Assembly: GCF_000009765.2 (NCBI RefSeq)
Contig: NC_003155.5
Coordinates: forward strand, 3,534,001 to 3,598,000
DNA: 64,000 nucleotides
Direction: 5' to 3'
Origin: Streptomyces avermitilis MA-4680 = NBRC 14893
GTDB taxonomy: Bacteria; Actinomycetota; Actinomycetes; Streptomycetales; Streptomycetaceae
Under the pieces are notes generated by a model that had not been told where the DNA came from, did not search any database, and saw nothing but the letters and a program-made list of their open reading frames with translations. Position numbers and translations under genes: made by a program. Shown in pieces: positions 1 to 11,700 of this stretch; positions within the stretch are counted from its first letter, which is position 1, and each line of letters begins with the position of its first letter.

Positions 1-433
1 TCGCCTCCGGGTCCTCGACGGCCCTGTCCAGCGCCTGGAAGATCCGCAGCTTCGTGGGCTCGTCCTCGGGGGCCGCCTCCAGGACCAGTTGCCGGTCGCG
101 GAAGGCGGCGAGGTCGGTGGTGAAGGAGACGCGGGCGAGCGTCTCTTCGCGGGCCGTGTCGCTGATCCTGTCCTTGCGGACGGCGTGGGCGAGGGAGCGT
201 TCGAGCCGGCCGCGGCCCCGGGCCAGCCCGTCCTCGCCCGAGGACGTGACCAGTACGTCGAGCCCGGCCCGGGCGCACACTTCGGCGAGGCCCGCGCCCA
301 TCACTCCGCAGCCGACCACGCCCACGCGCCGGATCGCCCGCGCGGCGGCGGACTCCTCGGTCGCCTCGGGCTCGGTCGCCTCGGGCGCGGACGTGGTCAC
401 GGGGGTCGGGGAGGCCGCCGTCGCAGTGCTCAT
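1..433 (-). CDS. 3-hydroxybutyryl-CoA dehydrogenase-like protein, N-terminal part (C-terminus outside window)
   Basis: Translating the minus strand from the ATG at 433 gives about 144 residues that run off the left edge. An AAGGAG ribosome binding site lies a few bases upstream of this ATG. The first 35 residues are a low-complexity Ala/Thr/Glu/Pro tail. They are followed by a Rossmann dinucleotide-binding motif, VGVVGCGVMGAG (Gly41, Gly43, Gly46), and by VLEAAPED, where this family normally has its VIEA-type strand. Both are typical of the NAD-binding half of the 3-hydroxyacyl-CoA dehydrogenase family; the catalytic domain is not in the window. The gene lies 91 bp downstream of ccr on the same strand. 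I infer that it reduces acetoacetyl-CoA to 3-hydroxybutyryl-CoA, feeding crotonyl-CoA and then ethylmalonyl-CoA for the one ethyl-bearing unit of the polyketide. A general beta-oxidation dehydrogenase is the alternative. Confidence 0.85.
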   Translation of the reverse strand, partial: MSTATAASPTPVTTSAPEATEPEATEESAAARAIRRVGVVGCGVMGAGLAEVCARAGLDVLVTSSGEDGLARGRGRLERSLAHAVRKDRISDTAREETLARVSFTTDLAAFRDRQLVLEAAPEDEPTKLRIFQALDRAVEDPEA

Positions 434-524
434 CACATCTCCTTCGCGCCGGGCACGGCCCGACGGGCTCTCTCGGCCGATTACCAGCGTCTTCACGACA
501 GGCGTACGGGAACTGGAGGCGCTC

Positions 525-1877
525 TCAGCCGGCCTGTCGCGTCGGTGTGAGTCCGCGCAGCGGGTTGAGGCGTTCCTCGCCCAGGTCGGCACGGCGTTCG
601 GGGTCCGTCACGCCCTGGCCGGGGCCCGATGCCAGGCACAGGACTCCGACCTTGCCGATGTGCTGGTTCGTCTGGACCGACCGGGCGGCCTCGCCGATCT
701 CCTCCAGGGGATAGACCGCGGACAGCGTCGGCACGATGCGGCCGAGGGAGACGAGGCGGTTGCACTCCCATTGTTCCTGGAGGTTCGCCGCGTGGCTGCC
801 GATGATTCGCTTGAGTTTCATCCACAGGTAGCGGTTGTCGTAGCCGTGCTGGTAGCCGGTGCTGGAGCCGCAGGTCACCACCGTGCCGCCGCGCCGGACC
901 ACGAAGACCGAGACCGCGAAGGTGGCACGGCCCACGTGCTCGAAGACGATGTGCGGGTCCTCCCCCACCCGTTTGCGGATGGCGGTCCCGAGCCGCTTGC
1001 CCACCTCGATCACCGCACGGGGGTCGTCGGCCGTGCGGTCGTCGAGGCCGATGTCCTGGCGGTCGATGACCACGTCGCAGCCGAGTCTGCGGGCCGCCTC
1101 CGCCTTGGCGGGCGAGCTGACCACGCCGACCGGGATGCCGCCGCCGTTCTTGACGAGCTGCACCGCGTACGCGCCGAGTCCGCCGGCGGCGCCCCAGATC
1201 AGTACGACGTCGCCCTGCTTGAAGCGGGCGCCCCGGTCGCCGACGAGCATCCGGTACGCGGTTCCCGCGCACAGGGGGTTGCAGGCCGCCTCCTCCCAGC
1301 TGAGGTGGGCCGGCTTGGGGATCAACTGGCTTGCCCTGACGACCGCGTAGTGGGCCAGGCCGCCGAAGTTGGTCTCGAAGCCCCAGATCCGCTGCTCGGC
1401 GCCGAGCATCCCGTCGGCCTGCGTGGCCGGTTCCTGGTCGTCGGGCTGGACGCAGCTCATCACCACGTGGTCGCCGATGCCCCAGCGCCGTACGCCGGAG
1501 CCCACGCGCACGATCACGCCCGCCCCGTCGGAACCGATCACGTGGTACGGCAGATCGTGGCGTCGGGCCCAACCGCCCTGCGTCGCGAACTGCCGCAGGA
1601 AGCGGAACGTGGAGACCGGCTCGAACATCGCCGACCACACGGTGTTGTAGTTGACCGCGCTGGCCATGACCGCGACCAGCACCTCGTCCGGCGCCAGTTC
1701 GGGCATCGGGACCTGGCCGACGCGCAACGACTTGCGGATGTCCTTGTCGGCGACTCCGTCGAACATCCGGGCGTCCTCGGCCTGGATGTACGCGGCGGTG
1801 TACTCCCCGGGCAGCGGCGCGCGCTCCAGCTCCTGCGGCGGCGCGCCCGCACGTACCGCTTCGGTCAGCAGGGTCAT
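525..1877 (-). CDS. ccr: crotonyl-CoA carboxylase/reductase (ethylmalonyl-CoA supply)
   Basis: This 450-residue protein is full length for the Ccr branch of the medium-chain dehydrogenase/reductase superfamily. It catalyses NADPH-dependent reductive carboxylation of crotonyl-CoA to ethylmalonyl-CoA. The cofactor-binding motif WGAAGGLGAYAVQL is at residues 228-241. Asn78 (in VNYNTVW), Phe167-Glu168 (in GFETN) and His362 (in GSHAAN) fall at a constant offset of three from the CO2-pocket residues Asn81, Phe170, Glu171 and His365 known from the Kitasatospora setae enzyme, so it should carboxylate rather than only reduce. The start at 1877 has an AAAGGTG ribosome binding site. It lies between the spirocyclase gene and a hydroxyacyl-CoA dehydrogenase gene, all minus strand, and probably supplies the ethylmalonyl unit used by module 7. 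Longer alkylmalonyl products cannot be excluded from sequence alone. Confidence 0.95.
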   Translation of the reverse strand: MTLLTEAVRAGAPPQELERAPLPGEYTAAYIQAEDARMFDGVADKDIRKSLRVGQVPMPELAPDEVLVAVMASAVNYNTVWSAMFEPVSTFRFLRQFATQGGWARRHDLPYHVIGSDGAGVIVRVGSGVRRWGIGDHVVMSCVQPDDQEPATQADGMLGAEQRIWGFETNFGGLAHYAVVRASQLIPKPAHLSWEEAACNPLCAGTAYRMLVGDRGARFKQGDVVLIWGAAGGLGAYAVQLVKNGGGIPVGVVSSPAKAEAARRLGCDVVIDRQDIGLDDRTADDPRAVIEVGKRLGTAIRKRVGEDPHIVFEHVGRATFAVSVFVVRRGGTVVTCGSSTGYQHGYDNRYLWMKLKRIIGSHAANLQEQWECNRLVSLGRIVPTLSAVYPLEEIGEAARSVQTNQHIGKVGVLCLASGPGQGVTDPERRADLGEERLNPLRGLTPTRQAG

Positions 1878-1958
1878 GGTTCACCTTTCCCGGGGGTCAC
1901 GTAGCCCGAGCGTCGATCCGTATGCGTGGGTCCACGGCGTTCCGCTGTTCCGTCCTTA

Positions 1959-1985
1959 CCGAATTACCGCGGCTCCGAATTACCG
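1959..1985. repeat. Direct repeat CCGAATTACCG x2 between the spirocyclase gene and ccr
   Basis: Two perfect 11-bp copies of CCGAATTACCG lie at 1959-1969 and 1975-1985, a 16-bp period. They are AT-rich compared with the surroundings and sit in the 140-bp gap upstream of ccr. A regulator site or part of an internal ccr promoter is possible; no function is shown by the sequence. Confidence 0.6.
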
Positions 1986-2017
1986 AATGGCCGGGATCCT
2001 GGGGACCGCTCGGTGGG

Positions 2018-2521
2018 TCACGCCTCGCGGTGGCAGTGCACCTCGTCCGCGGGGATCCAGTCGCCTTCGTCGAACTTGATGAAACCGCGTTTGACGTAGT
2101 GCTTCTCGTCGACGATTTCGTACTGCTCCTTGAGCAGGAAGGACTTGCCGAATCCGAAGCATTCTCCGGTGAACGCGAGATAACCGTCCTGCCAGCCCTC
2201 GGAGGTCAGCAGGGTGCGGTTTCCCCAGTCGTCGTAGTAGTAGCCGGAGAACGACGATTCCGACTCGACCCACTGGACGACGAAGCGGCCGGTGAGGTCG
2301 TGCGCCTCGACCCGCTGCGTCATCTCGTAGGCGTGCCCGTGGAAGGTGGACGCGGTGTTCCAGGCGGCCGTGCCGGTCGTGGCCGGGTCGGCGGTGAAGT
2401 TGGTCCACTCCGCACGGAAATCACCGAGCAGGAAATCCAGATCCCGCATCTTCTCCGGGGCCGGCGGCCTGGTGAATTCCTGCTCGGCCGAAGTTTCGGC
2501 TTCCTTCTCAGAAACGCTCAT
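2018..2521 (-). CDS. olmO: OlmO/OssO-like spiroacetal cyclase (small beta-barrel protein)
   Basis: A 167-residue protein with no signal peptide or membrane segment. After a charged N-terminal tail it has MRDLDFLLGDF near residue 30, followed by alternating hydrophobic/polar strands rich in Trp, Tyr and Phe. This resembles lipocalin-like DUF1579-type beta-barrels. OlmO of the oligomycin cluster and OssO of the ossamycin cluster are known small beta-barrel enzymes that close the spiroacetal. Size, fold type and position in an oligomycin-type cluster make this the likely homologue; I assign it from pattern and context, not an alignment. I chose the ATG at 2521 because GGAG lies 11 nt upstream, whereas the in-frame GTG at 2533 would overlap that site. 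It is divergent from the first PKS gene and probably leads a unit with ccr. Other DUF1579-like functions remain possible. Confidence 0.75.
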   Translation of the reverse strand: MSVSEKEAETSAEQEFTRPPAPEKMRDLDFLLGDFRAEWTNFTADPATTGTAAWNTASTFHGHAYEMTQRVEAHDLTGRFVVQWVESESSFSGYYYDDWGNRTLLTSEGWQDGYLAFTGECFGFGKSFLLKEQYEIVDEKHYVKRGFIKFDEGDWIPADEVHCHREA

Positions 2522-2567
2522 TGCGGAATACACTCCAGTTCCTCGTCACGGCACGGGAATTCGCCGA

Positions 2568-2604
2568 ATGCTAGGCACGGCCGCACCCCTAGCGCCAACC
2601 CCTA
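2568..2604 (-). promoter_or_regulatory. Predicted promoter of olmO with AGGGG direct-repeat box
   Basis: On the minus strand TAGGGG (2604-2599) is followed by a 7-nt spacer and a second TAGGGG (2591-2586). A -10-like TAGCAT (2573-2568) starts 18 nt after the start of the second copy. The arrangement nearly matches the boxes before olmA4 and olmB. An activator-dependent promoter is inferred. Confidence 0.6.
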
Positions 2605-2644
2605 CCCGGCCGCATTCCCGGGCGAGGCCGCTTCTGGGGTGGCT

Positions 2645-2680
2645 GAGGGGACGCGGCTAGGGGCGAGCCGTCCGTACCTT
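2645..2680 (+). promoter_or_regulatory. Predicted promoter of olmA4 with AGGGG direct-repeat box
   Basis: GAGGGG (2645-2650), a 7-nt spacer and TAGGGG (2658-2663) are followed by a -10-like TACCTT (2675-2680), 17 nt after the start of the second copy. Over about 25 bp the box differs from the olmB box at only a few positions. No good -35 is visible, which suits an activator bound over the -35 region. Confidence 0.6.
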
Positions 2681-2726
2681 CGCCCTCGAAGGGCGCGGTT
2701 TGCCAATCTCTCAGGCAGGTTCACAG

Positions 2727-5700
2727 GTGACGAACGAAGCGCAGCTGGTTGATTACCTCAAGAAGATGGCAGCCGATCTGCGGCAGGCCCATCGGCGCAT
2801 CAAGAAACTTGAGGCCGACGACACCGAGCCCATAGCGATCGTCGGGATGGCCTGCCGGCTGCCCGGCGGTGTCGGCTCACCCGACCAGCTGTGGGACCTC
2901 GTCCGGCGCGGTGAGGACGCCGTCACCGGCATGCCGACGGACCGCGGCTGGGAGCTCGGGGAGCTTTACGACCCCGACCCCGACCACCCGGGCACCTCGT
3001 ACGCCACCGAGGGTGGATTCCTGCGCGGGGCCACCGAGTTCGACGCGGAGTTCTTCGGCGTCTCCCCGCGCGAGGCGCTGGCGATGGACCCGCAGCAGCG
3101 GCTGCTCCTGGAGACCGCCTGGGAAGCCCTGGAGAACACCGGTCTCGATCCGCGGTCGCTGGCCGGCTCGCGCACCGGTGTCTTCACCGGGCTGATGTAC
3201 CACGACTACGCCTCGGGTCCCGGTGCCCTGCCCGACGAGGTCGAGGGCTATCTGAGCACCGGTATGGCCGCGAGTGTGGCCTCGGGCCGGATCTCGTACT
3301 TCCTCGGCCTCGAGGGGCCGGCCGTCACCCTCGACACCGCGTGCTCGTCCTCGCTGGTGGCGCTGCACCTCGCCGTGCAGGCGCTGCGGGACGAGGAGTG
3401 CGACCTGGCGTTGGCGGGTGGCGCGACGATCATGTCCACCCCCGCCACCTTCGTGGAGAACTCGCGGCAGCGCGGCCTCGCCCGCGACGGCAGGTGCAAG
3501 TCGTTCGCGGCCGCCGCCGACGGTGTCGGCTGGGGCGAGGGCTCCGCGCTGCTCGTGGTGGAACGGTTGTCGGACGCCCGTCGCAGGGGCCACCAGGTGC
3601 TCGCGATCGTCCGCGGCAGCGCGGTCAACCAGGACGGCGCGTCCAACGGTCTCACCTCCCCCAACGGGCCCTCGCAGCAGCGGGTCATTCAGCAGGCGCT
3701 GGCCTCGGCGCGGCTCGGCGTCGCGGATGTCGACGTGGTGGAGGCGCACGGTACGGGGACGACGCTGGGTGATCCGATCGAGGCACAGGCGCTGCTGGCC
3801 ACCTACGGCCGGGAGCGGAGCGCCGAGCAGCCGCTGTGGCTGGGCTCGGTCAAGTCGAACATCGGGCACACGCAGGCCGCCGCGGGTGCCGCCGGGATCA
3901 TCAAGATGGTCCAGGCGATGCGGCACGAGCAGCTGCCGAGGACGCTGCACGTGGACCGTCCGACGCCCGAAGTGGACTGGTCCGAGGGCGCGGTGGAGCT
4001 GCTGACCGAGAACCGCCCGTGGCCGCGCGGCGACCGCCCCCGCCGGGCGGGGGTGTCCTCGTTCGGGATCAGCGGCACCAATGTGCACGTCATCCTGGAG
4101 GAACCGGCGCCGGCGGATCTCGACGCGGACGGCCCGGCCGGGGCGAGCGGCTCGGCCGGCGCGGACGGCCCGGCCGGCGCGGACGGCTCCGTCACTTCCA
4201 TCGCCTCCGGCACCTCCGACACTTCCGGCGCTTCCATCGCCTCCGGCGCTTCCGTCGCCGGAGCGCAGGTCGTGCCGGTGGTTCTGTCGGCGGCCACGCC
4301 CGCGGCGCTGCCCGCCCAGGCCGCCCGGCTGCACGCGCACCTGCTCGACCACCCCGATCTGCCGCTCGACGACGTGGCCTGCGCGCTCGCCACGACCCGT
4401 ACCGCCTTCGAGCACCGGGCGGTGCTGCTCGCCGGGGACCGCGCGGAACTGCTGGACTCGCTGGCCGAGCTGGGGCGGGGAGGCAGTCCCGCCGGGCTGG
4501 TGAGCGGACTCGCCGGCGAGGTGCGCGGCGCGTTCCTGTTCACCGGGCAGGGAGCTCAACGTCCCGGCATGGGGCGGGAGTTGTACGAGGCGTTCCCGGC
4601 GTACGCCCGCGCGCTGGACGCCGTCTGTGCCGAGCTGGACGCCCGGCTCGACCGGCCGCTGCTGCCGCTGCTGCTGGCCGCCCCGGACAGCGAGGAGGCG
4701 CGGCTGCTGGACCGTACCCTCTACACCCAGTCGGCGACCTTCGCCCTCGGGGTGGCCCTGTTCCGGCTCCTCGAGGAGTGGGGTGTGCGTCCGCGGCTGC
4801 TGTCCGGGCACTCGGTCGGCGAGCTGACCGCGGCCCATGTCTCGGGCATGCTGTCGCTGGCCGACGCCAGTGAACTGGTCACCGCCCGGGGGCGGTTGAT
4901 GCAGGAACTGCCCGAGGGCGGGGCGATGGTCTCCGTGGCGGCGACCTGGGACGAGGTGCTGCCCCTGCTGGCCGGGCACGAGTCGGTGGCCGGTGTCGCG
5001 GCGGTCAACGGGCCGGGTTCCGTGGTGGTGTCGGGCGACGAGGACGTCGTCACCGCCGTCGCGGCGCACTTCACCGGCCTGGGGCGCAGGACCCGGCGGC
5101 TCCCGGTGAGCCATGCGTTCCACTCGCCGCTGATGGACCCCGTGGTCGACCCGCTGCGGCAGGTCGCCGCCCGGCTGACGTTCGGTCCCCCTGCCATTCC
5201 GGTCGTCTCCAGCGTGACGGGCACCCTCCTGGAGCCGGCCGCGTGGGCGGACCCGGCGTACTGGGCGCGGCAGGCGCGCGAGCCGGTCCGCTTCCACGAC
5301 GTGGTGCGCGCCCTCGACGCCGAGGGCGTCACCGTGTTCCTCGAACTCGGGGCCGATGCCGCGCTCACCTCCATGGCCGAGGAGACGCTCGCGTCCATGG
5401 CCGAGGAGACGCTCGCGGAAACCGGCACCGCCGGCGCGGTCGTCGCACCGGCGCTGCGCCGCAACCGGCCGGAGGTCCGCACCCTGACGGCCCTGCTGGC
5501 CCAGGCGCACACGGCCGGTGTGCCGGTGGACTGGGCGGCGTTCTTCGCCGGGCGGGCGGGACGGCGGGTGCCGCTGCCGACGTACGCCTTCCAGGGCACC
5601 CGGTACTGGCTGCGCGGCGTGCCCGGGGCCGGCGACATGGCCGCGGCGGGGCTGGCCCCCGCGGAACACCCGCTGCTCGGTGCCGTGCTGGTGCCGGCGG

Positions 5701-8700
5701 CCGGGGGCGGCCGGCTGTTCACCGGCAGGCTGTCCACGGACAGCCTGCCGTGGCTGGCGGACCACGCGATCGGCGACACCGTTCTGCTGCCGGGCACCGC
5801 CGTCGCCGAACTGGCGCTGTGGGCCGGGACGTACCTCGGCCTCGACTCGGTCGGGGATCTCACGCTGGAGCTTCCGCTCGTCCTGCCGTCGAGCGGCGGC
5901 CTGCGCGTCCAGCTCGCCGTGGGTGCTCCGGACGAGTCCGGCGAGCGTGAGTTCGCCCTGTACGCACAGGCCGAGGAGTCCGCCGAGGAGGTGTGGACGC
6001 GGCACGCCGGCGGCACCCTCACCACGGCTCGTACGCGTCCCGGAGACGAGCTGACGGCCTGGCCGCCCGCCGGGGCCGAGGAGCTGGACGTCGACGGCTT
6101 CTACGCGGACCTCGCGGACGCCGGTTTCCAGTACGGCCCGGCCTTCCAGGGGCTGCGCGCGGTGTGGCGGCGGGGCGAGGAGGTGTACGTTGAGGTCCGG
6201 CTGCCCGACGAGGTGGCCACCGGCGCCGGGGAGTTCGGGCTGCATCCGGCGCTCGCCGACGCCGCACTGCACGCGTCCGCGTTCGTGCCGGGCGAGTTCG
6301 GCCGGGAGCAGCGGGGCAGGCTGCCGTTCGCGTGGCGCGGGGTGGCGCTGCACGCGGCCGGTGCGTCGTTCCTGCGCGTTCGGCTGACGCCGACCGGCGC
6401 CGACTCGCTCTCCCTGTTCTTCGCCGACGCCGCCGGTGAGGCCGTGGCGACGGTGGACTCCCTGGTGGTGCGGCCCGCCGGGCGGATCGCGGCGCCGGAC
6501 GGTGCCTCGGACGCCTTGTTCGTGCCGTCGTGGGCTCCGGTCGGCGCGGCCGAGCCGGAGGGCCGCTGGGCGGTGCTCGGTTCGGGGCCGCTCACGGGGC
6601 TCGCGGGCGCCGAGCGTCACCCCGGCCTGGCGGGGCTCGGTGCCGCGCTGGACGCGGGTGCCGGGATGCCGGAGTTCGTCGTCGCCACGGCCGGCCCGTC
6701 CGAGGGCTCGGGTGGCGCGGACGCGGCGGACGACCTCGCCGGGCAGGAGCGCGACCTTGCCGGGCAGGCGCACGACCTCGCCGGGCGGGCGCTGGACCTG
6801 GTGCGGTCGTGGCTGGCCGACGAGCGGTTCGCCGACTCGCGGCTGGTGGCGGTGACCTGGAACGCGGTGGCCGTGGGTGAGGGCGACCCGCTCGACCCGG
6901 TGCAGGCGGCCGCGTGGGGCCTGCTGAGCTCGGCGGTGACCGAACACCCGGGCCGGATCGTCCTCGTGGACGTCGACGGCACGCCGCGGTCCCTGGCGGC
7001 GGTGCGCTCGGCGGCCGGCTCGGACGAACCCCGGGTCGCCCTACGGGACGGCAGGGCCTTCGCTCCGCGCCTGACCCGGGCCGTGGCGGACGACGCCGTG
7101 GCAGGCGACGCCGTGCCGCGGGAGATCGATCCGCACGGCACCGCCCTCATCACCGGCGGCACCGGCACCCTCGGCGCCCTCCTCGCCCGCCACCTCGTCA
7201 CCCGGCACGGGGTGACCAGCCTGCTGCTCACCAGCCGACGCGGACCCCACGCCCCCGGCGCCACCGAACTCGTAGCCGAACTCACCGCAGCCGGCGCCCA
7301 CGTCACCGTCACCGCCTGCGACACCACCGACCCCGAACAACTCGCCACCCTCCTCACCACCATCCCCACCGAACACCCCCTCACCACCGTCATCCACACC
7401 GCAGGCACCCTCGACGACGCCACCACCACGAAGCTGACCGACACCCAACTCCACACCGTCCTCCAACCCAAGATCGACGCAGCCACCCACCTCCACCACC
7501 TCACCCTCCACCACCCCGTCACCACCTTCGTCCTCTACTCCTCCGCCGCCGGACAACTCGGCACCGCAGGACAAGCCAACTACGCCGCCGCCAACACCTA
7601 CCTCGACGCCCTCGCCCACCACCGCCGCACCCACGGACACCCCGCCACCTCCCTCGCCTGGGGCTTCTGGAACCAACGCAGCGACATGACAGCCGAGGTC
7701 GACGAGCAGACGCGGCGCCGGATGGCCGGTGCCGGGGTGCTGCCGATCTCCGAGGAGCAGGGGGCGGCCCTGTTCGACGCGGCGCTCGCGCTGGACGCTC
7801 CGGTCGCCGTGCCGCTGCCGCTGGATCTCGGCGCGCTGCGGGCGCAGGCGGCCGTGGGCACCCTGCCGCCGCTGTTCCGGGGCCTGGTGCGGGCGCCGGT
7901 GCGCCGGGCGGCCGGTGCGGTCGACGGAGCCGGTGCGCAAGGGGCGTTCGCGGCCCGGCTGCGGGCGCTGCCGCGGGCGGACCAAATCCGGCTGCTGGTG
8001 GACCTCGTACGGACCCACGCGGCCACCGCGCTCGGCCATCCGACGCCCGACGGGCTGGATGCGCGGCGGACCTTCCGGGAGCTCGGTTTCGACTCCCTGG
8101 CCGCCATCGAGCTGCGCAACGGCGTGGGTGCCGCGACCGGTCTCCGGCTGCCCGCGACCCTGGTCTTCGACCACCCGACGCCGTCGGCCGTGGCGGAGGT
8201 CCTGCTCGGCGAGCTGACCGGCGGGCAGGAGGCGTCGCCGGCACCCCGGGCGTCCGCCGCCGTCGAGCCCGGGGAGCCGATCGCGATCGTGGGCATGGCG
8301 TGCCGTTATCCCGGCGGGGTGGCCTCGCCGGAGGAGCTGTGGGAGCTGGTCGCCGCAGGGCGGGACGCGATCGGTGACATGCCCGAGGACCGCGGCTGGA
8401 ACGTGGAGGAGTTGTACGACCCGGAGCTGGCCCGGCCGGGCACCTCGTACGTGCGGGAGGGCGGCTTCCTGTACGACGCGGCCGAGTTCGACCCGGAGTT
8501 CTTCGGGATCTCGCCGCGTGAGGCGCTGGCGATGGACCCGCAGCAGCGGCTGCTCCTGGAGACGTCGTGGGAGGCGCTGGAGCGGGCCGGCATCGATCCG
8601 CGGGCGGTGCGCGGCAGCCGGACCGGGGTGTTCGCCGGGGTGATGTACCACGACTACGGCGCCGACCAGGCCGTACTGCCCGAGGAGGTCGAGGGGTTCA

Positions 8701-11700
8701 TCGGGACCGGCTCGGCCGGCAGTGTCGCCTCGGGGCGGATCGCGTTCACGCTGGGTCTGGAGGGTCCCGCGGTCACGCTCGACACCGCGTGCTCGTCCTC
8801 GCTGGTGGCGCTGCACCTGGCGGCGCAGGCGCTGCGCACCGGTGAGTGCGACCTGGCGCTGGCCGGGGGCGTGACCGTGATGTCGACGCCGGGTGTGTTC
8901 GTCGAGTTGTCCCGGCAGGGCGGGCTGTCCCCCGACGGCCGCTGCCGGTCCTTCGCCGAGAGCGCGGACGGTACGGGCTGGGGCGAGGGTGCCGGGCTCC
9001 TGCTGGTCGAGCGGCTGTCGGACGCCCGCCGCAACGGGCACCCCGTGCTGGCGGTCGTCCGGGGCACCGCGGTCAACCAGGACGGCGCCTCCAACGGGCT
9101 GACCGCGCCCAACGGGCCCGCGCAGCAGCGGGTGATCGAACAGGCGCTGGCGAACGCGCGGCTCGGTGGCGCCGACGTCGACGTGGTGGAGGCGCACGGG
9201 ACGGGGACGACGCTGGGCGATCCGATCGAGGCGCAGGCCCTGCTGGCCACCTACGGCCGGGAGCGGAGCGCCGAGCAGCCACTGTGGCTGGGGTCGGTGA
9301 AGTCCAACCTGGGCCACACGCAGGCGGCGGCCGGGGCCGCGGGCATCATCAAGATGATCATGGCTATGCGGTACGGGGTGCTGCCGAGGACGCTGCATGT
9401 GGACCGGCCGTCGCCCGAGGTGGACTGGTCCCCGGGCACCGTGGAACTGCTCACCGAGGAGCGGGAGTGGCCGGACGCGGGCCGTCCGCGCCGGGCCGCC
9501 GTGTCCTCGTTCGGGATCAGCGGCACCAACGCCCATGTCATCCTCGAACAGCCGCCTGCCGACGACGAGCCCGGGACATCCGGGACGGTTCCGGGCGGCG
9601 TGGTGCCGTGGGTGCTCTCCGGGCACGACCGGGCCGCGCTGTACGCCCAGGCCGAGCGGCTCGTCGCGCATGTGGCGGCGCGTCCCGAGCTGTCCGTGGC
9701 CGATGTCGGCAGGACGCTGACGGGCCGGGCCCGGCTGTCCCACCGCGCGGTGGTGCTGGGCGGCGACCGGGACGAGCTGCTGGCCGCCGCGGCCGGGCTG
9801 GCGCGCCGGGCCGGGGAGCCGGACGAGGCGCTGCCGCCGGGTGTGGTCGAGGGGTCCGTGCTCGGCGACGACCGCGTGGTGTTCGTCTTCCCCGGCCAGG
9901 GCGCCCAGTGGGCGGGGATGGCGGCGGAACTGCTGGTCTCCGCACCGGTGTTCCGGGCCCGGATCGAGGAGTGCGAGGAGGCGCTGCGCCCGTACGTCGA
10001 CTGGTCGCTGCTCGCCGTCCTGCGGCAGGAGCCGGGCACCCCGCCCTGGGACCGGGTGGACGTGGTGCAGCCCGCGCTGTGGGCGGTGATGGTGTCGCTG
10101 GCGGCGCTGTGGCGTTCGTACGGCGTCGAACCGGACGCGGTGCTCGGGCACTCGCAGGGCGAGATCGCGGCCGCCTGTGTCTGCGGGGCGCTGGACCTCG
10201 CCGACGGCGCCCGGGTCGTCGCCCTGCGCGCCAGGGCGATCGGCTCGACGCTCGCGGGGCGGGGCGGGATGGTGTCGGTGGCGCTGCCGTCGGCGGCGGC
10301 CCGGGAGCTGATCGCCGGGTGGCCGGGGCGCGTCTCGGTGGCCTCGGTCAACGGTCCCGTCAGCACCGTGGTGGCCGGTGATCCCGACGCGCTCGACGAA
10401 CTGCTCGCCCGCTGCGCCGACGACGGCGTGCGGGCCCGTCGCATCCCGGTCGACTACGCCTCCCACACATCCCAAGTGGCGGAGATCGAGGGCGACCTGG
10501 CCGCCGAACTGGCGGGGCTGACGCCGCGTTCGTCGGCGATCCCGTTCTTCTCCACCCTCACCGGGGCCCCGCTCGACACCGCGAAGCTGGACGCCGGCTA
10601 CTGGTATCAGAACCTGCGTCACACCGTGGAGTTCGAGGCGGCGACCCGCGCGGCACTCGACCAGGGCTTCACCGTCTTCGCCGAGATCAGCCCGCACCCC
10701 GTGCTGGTGCCCTCGGTCCAGGACACGATCGACGATACGGGCCGGACCGCGGTGGCGGTGGGCTCGCTGCGCCGGGACGACGGCGGCGCGCGGCGCTTTT
10801 TCACCTCGGCCGCCGAGCTCGGTGTGCTGGGCGTCGGCGTCGACTGGCCGGCGGTGTTCGACGGCACCGGGGCCCGGCAGGTGGACCTGCCGACCTATGC
10901 GTTCCGGCGCCGCCGGTTCTGGCTGGAGTCCCGCCGCGGCGCGGGCGATCTGTCCGCGACCGGTCTCGAGGCGGCGGGCCATCCGCTCCTCGGCGCGGCC
11001 GTGTCGCTGGCGGGCGGCGAGGGCGTGCTGCTCACCGGCCGGCTGTCCGGGCGTAGCCATCCGTGGCTGCTCGACCACGCCGTCTCCGGCACGGTCCTGC
11101 TGCCCGGGACCGCCTTCGTGGACCTGGCGATCCGGGCGGGCGACCACCTGGGCCGTCCCCATCTGGAGGAACTGACCCTCCAGGCACCGCTGTTGCTGGG
11201 CTCCGGCCCCAAGGACGAGGTCACGGTGCAGGTCCGGGCCACCCCGGACGGCGAGACGGGCACCTGCACGGTCACCGTCCACTCCCGTACCGGCGAGGAC
11301 GACTGGACGCTGCACGCGACCGGCACCCTCGGCCTGGACGCGCCCGAGGAACCCGCGCCGGATCCGGCGTGGCCGCCGGCCGGCGCGGAGCCGGTCGACA
11401 CGGAGGGCGTCTACGACGGACTCGCCGAGGGCGGCTACCACTACGGCCCCGCCTTCCAGGGCCTGCGCGCGGTGTGGCGGCGGGACGGCGAGCTGTTCGC
11501 CGAGATCCGGCTGCCCGACGGCGAGCGGGAGGAGGCCGCGCACTACGGCGTCCACCCGGCCCTGCTGGACGCCGCGCTGCACGCCATGGTGCTCGCCGGC
11601 GACCAGGAGGCGGGCGTGAAGCTGCCGTTCTCCTGGACCGGGGTGCACCTGTACGCGACCGGCGCCACCGCGGCCCGGGTGCGGCTCACCCCGTCCGGGG

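Noticed and set aside
54..1904. A 616-residue plus-strand open frame over ccr
   Set aside because: The minus strand encodes a complete Ccr with all CO2-pocket residues; the plus frame has no domain.
2018..2521. Ossamycin, reveromycin or another spiroacetal polyketide as the product
   Set aside because: No reveromycin-type genes and no deoxysugar genes are visible, and the C1-C23 pattern plus Trp178 of the P450 fit oligomycin. Ossamycin-type relatives are not fully excluded because the upstream modules are missing.
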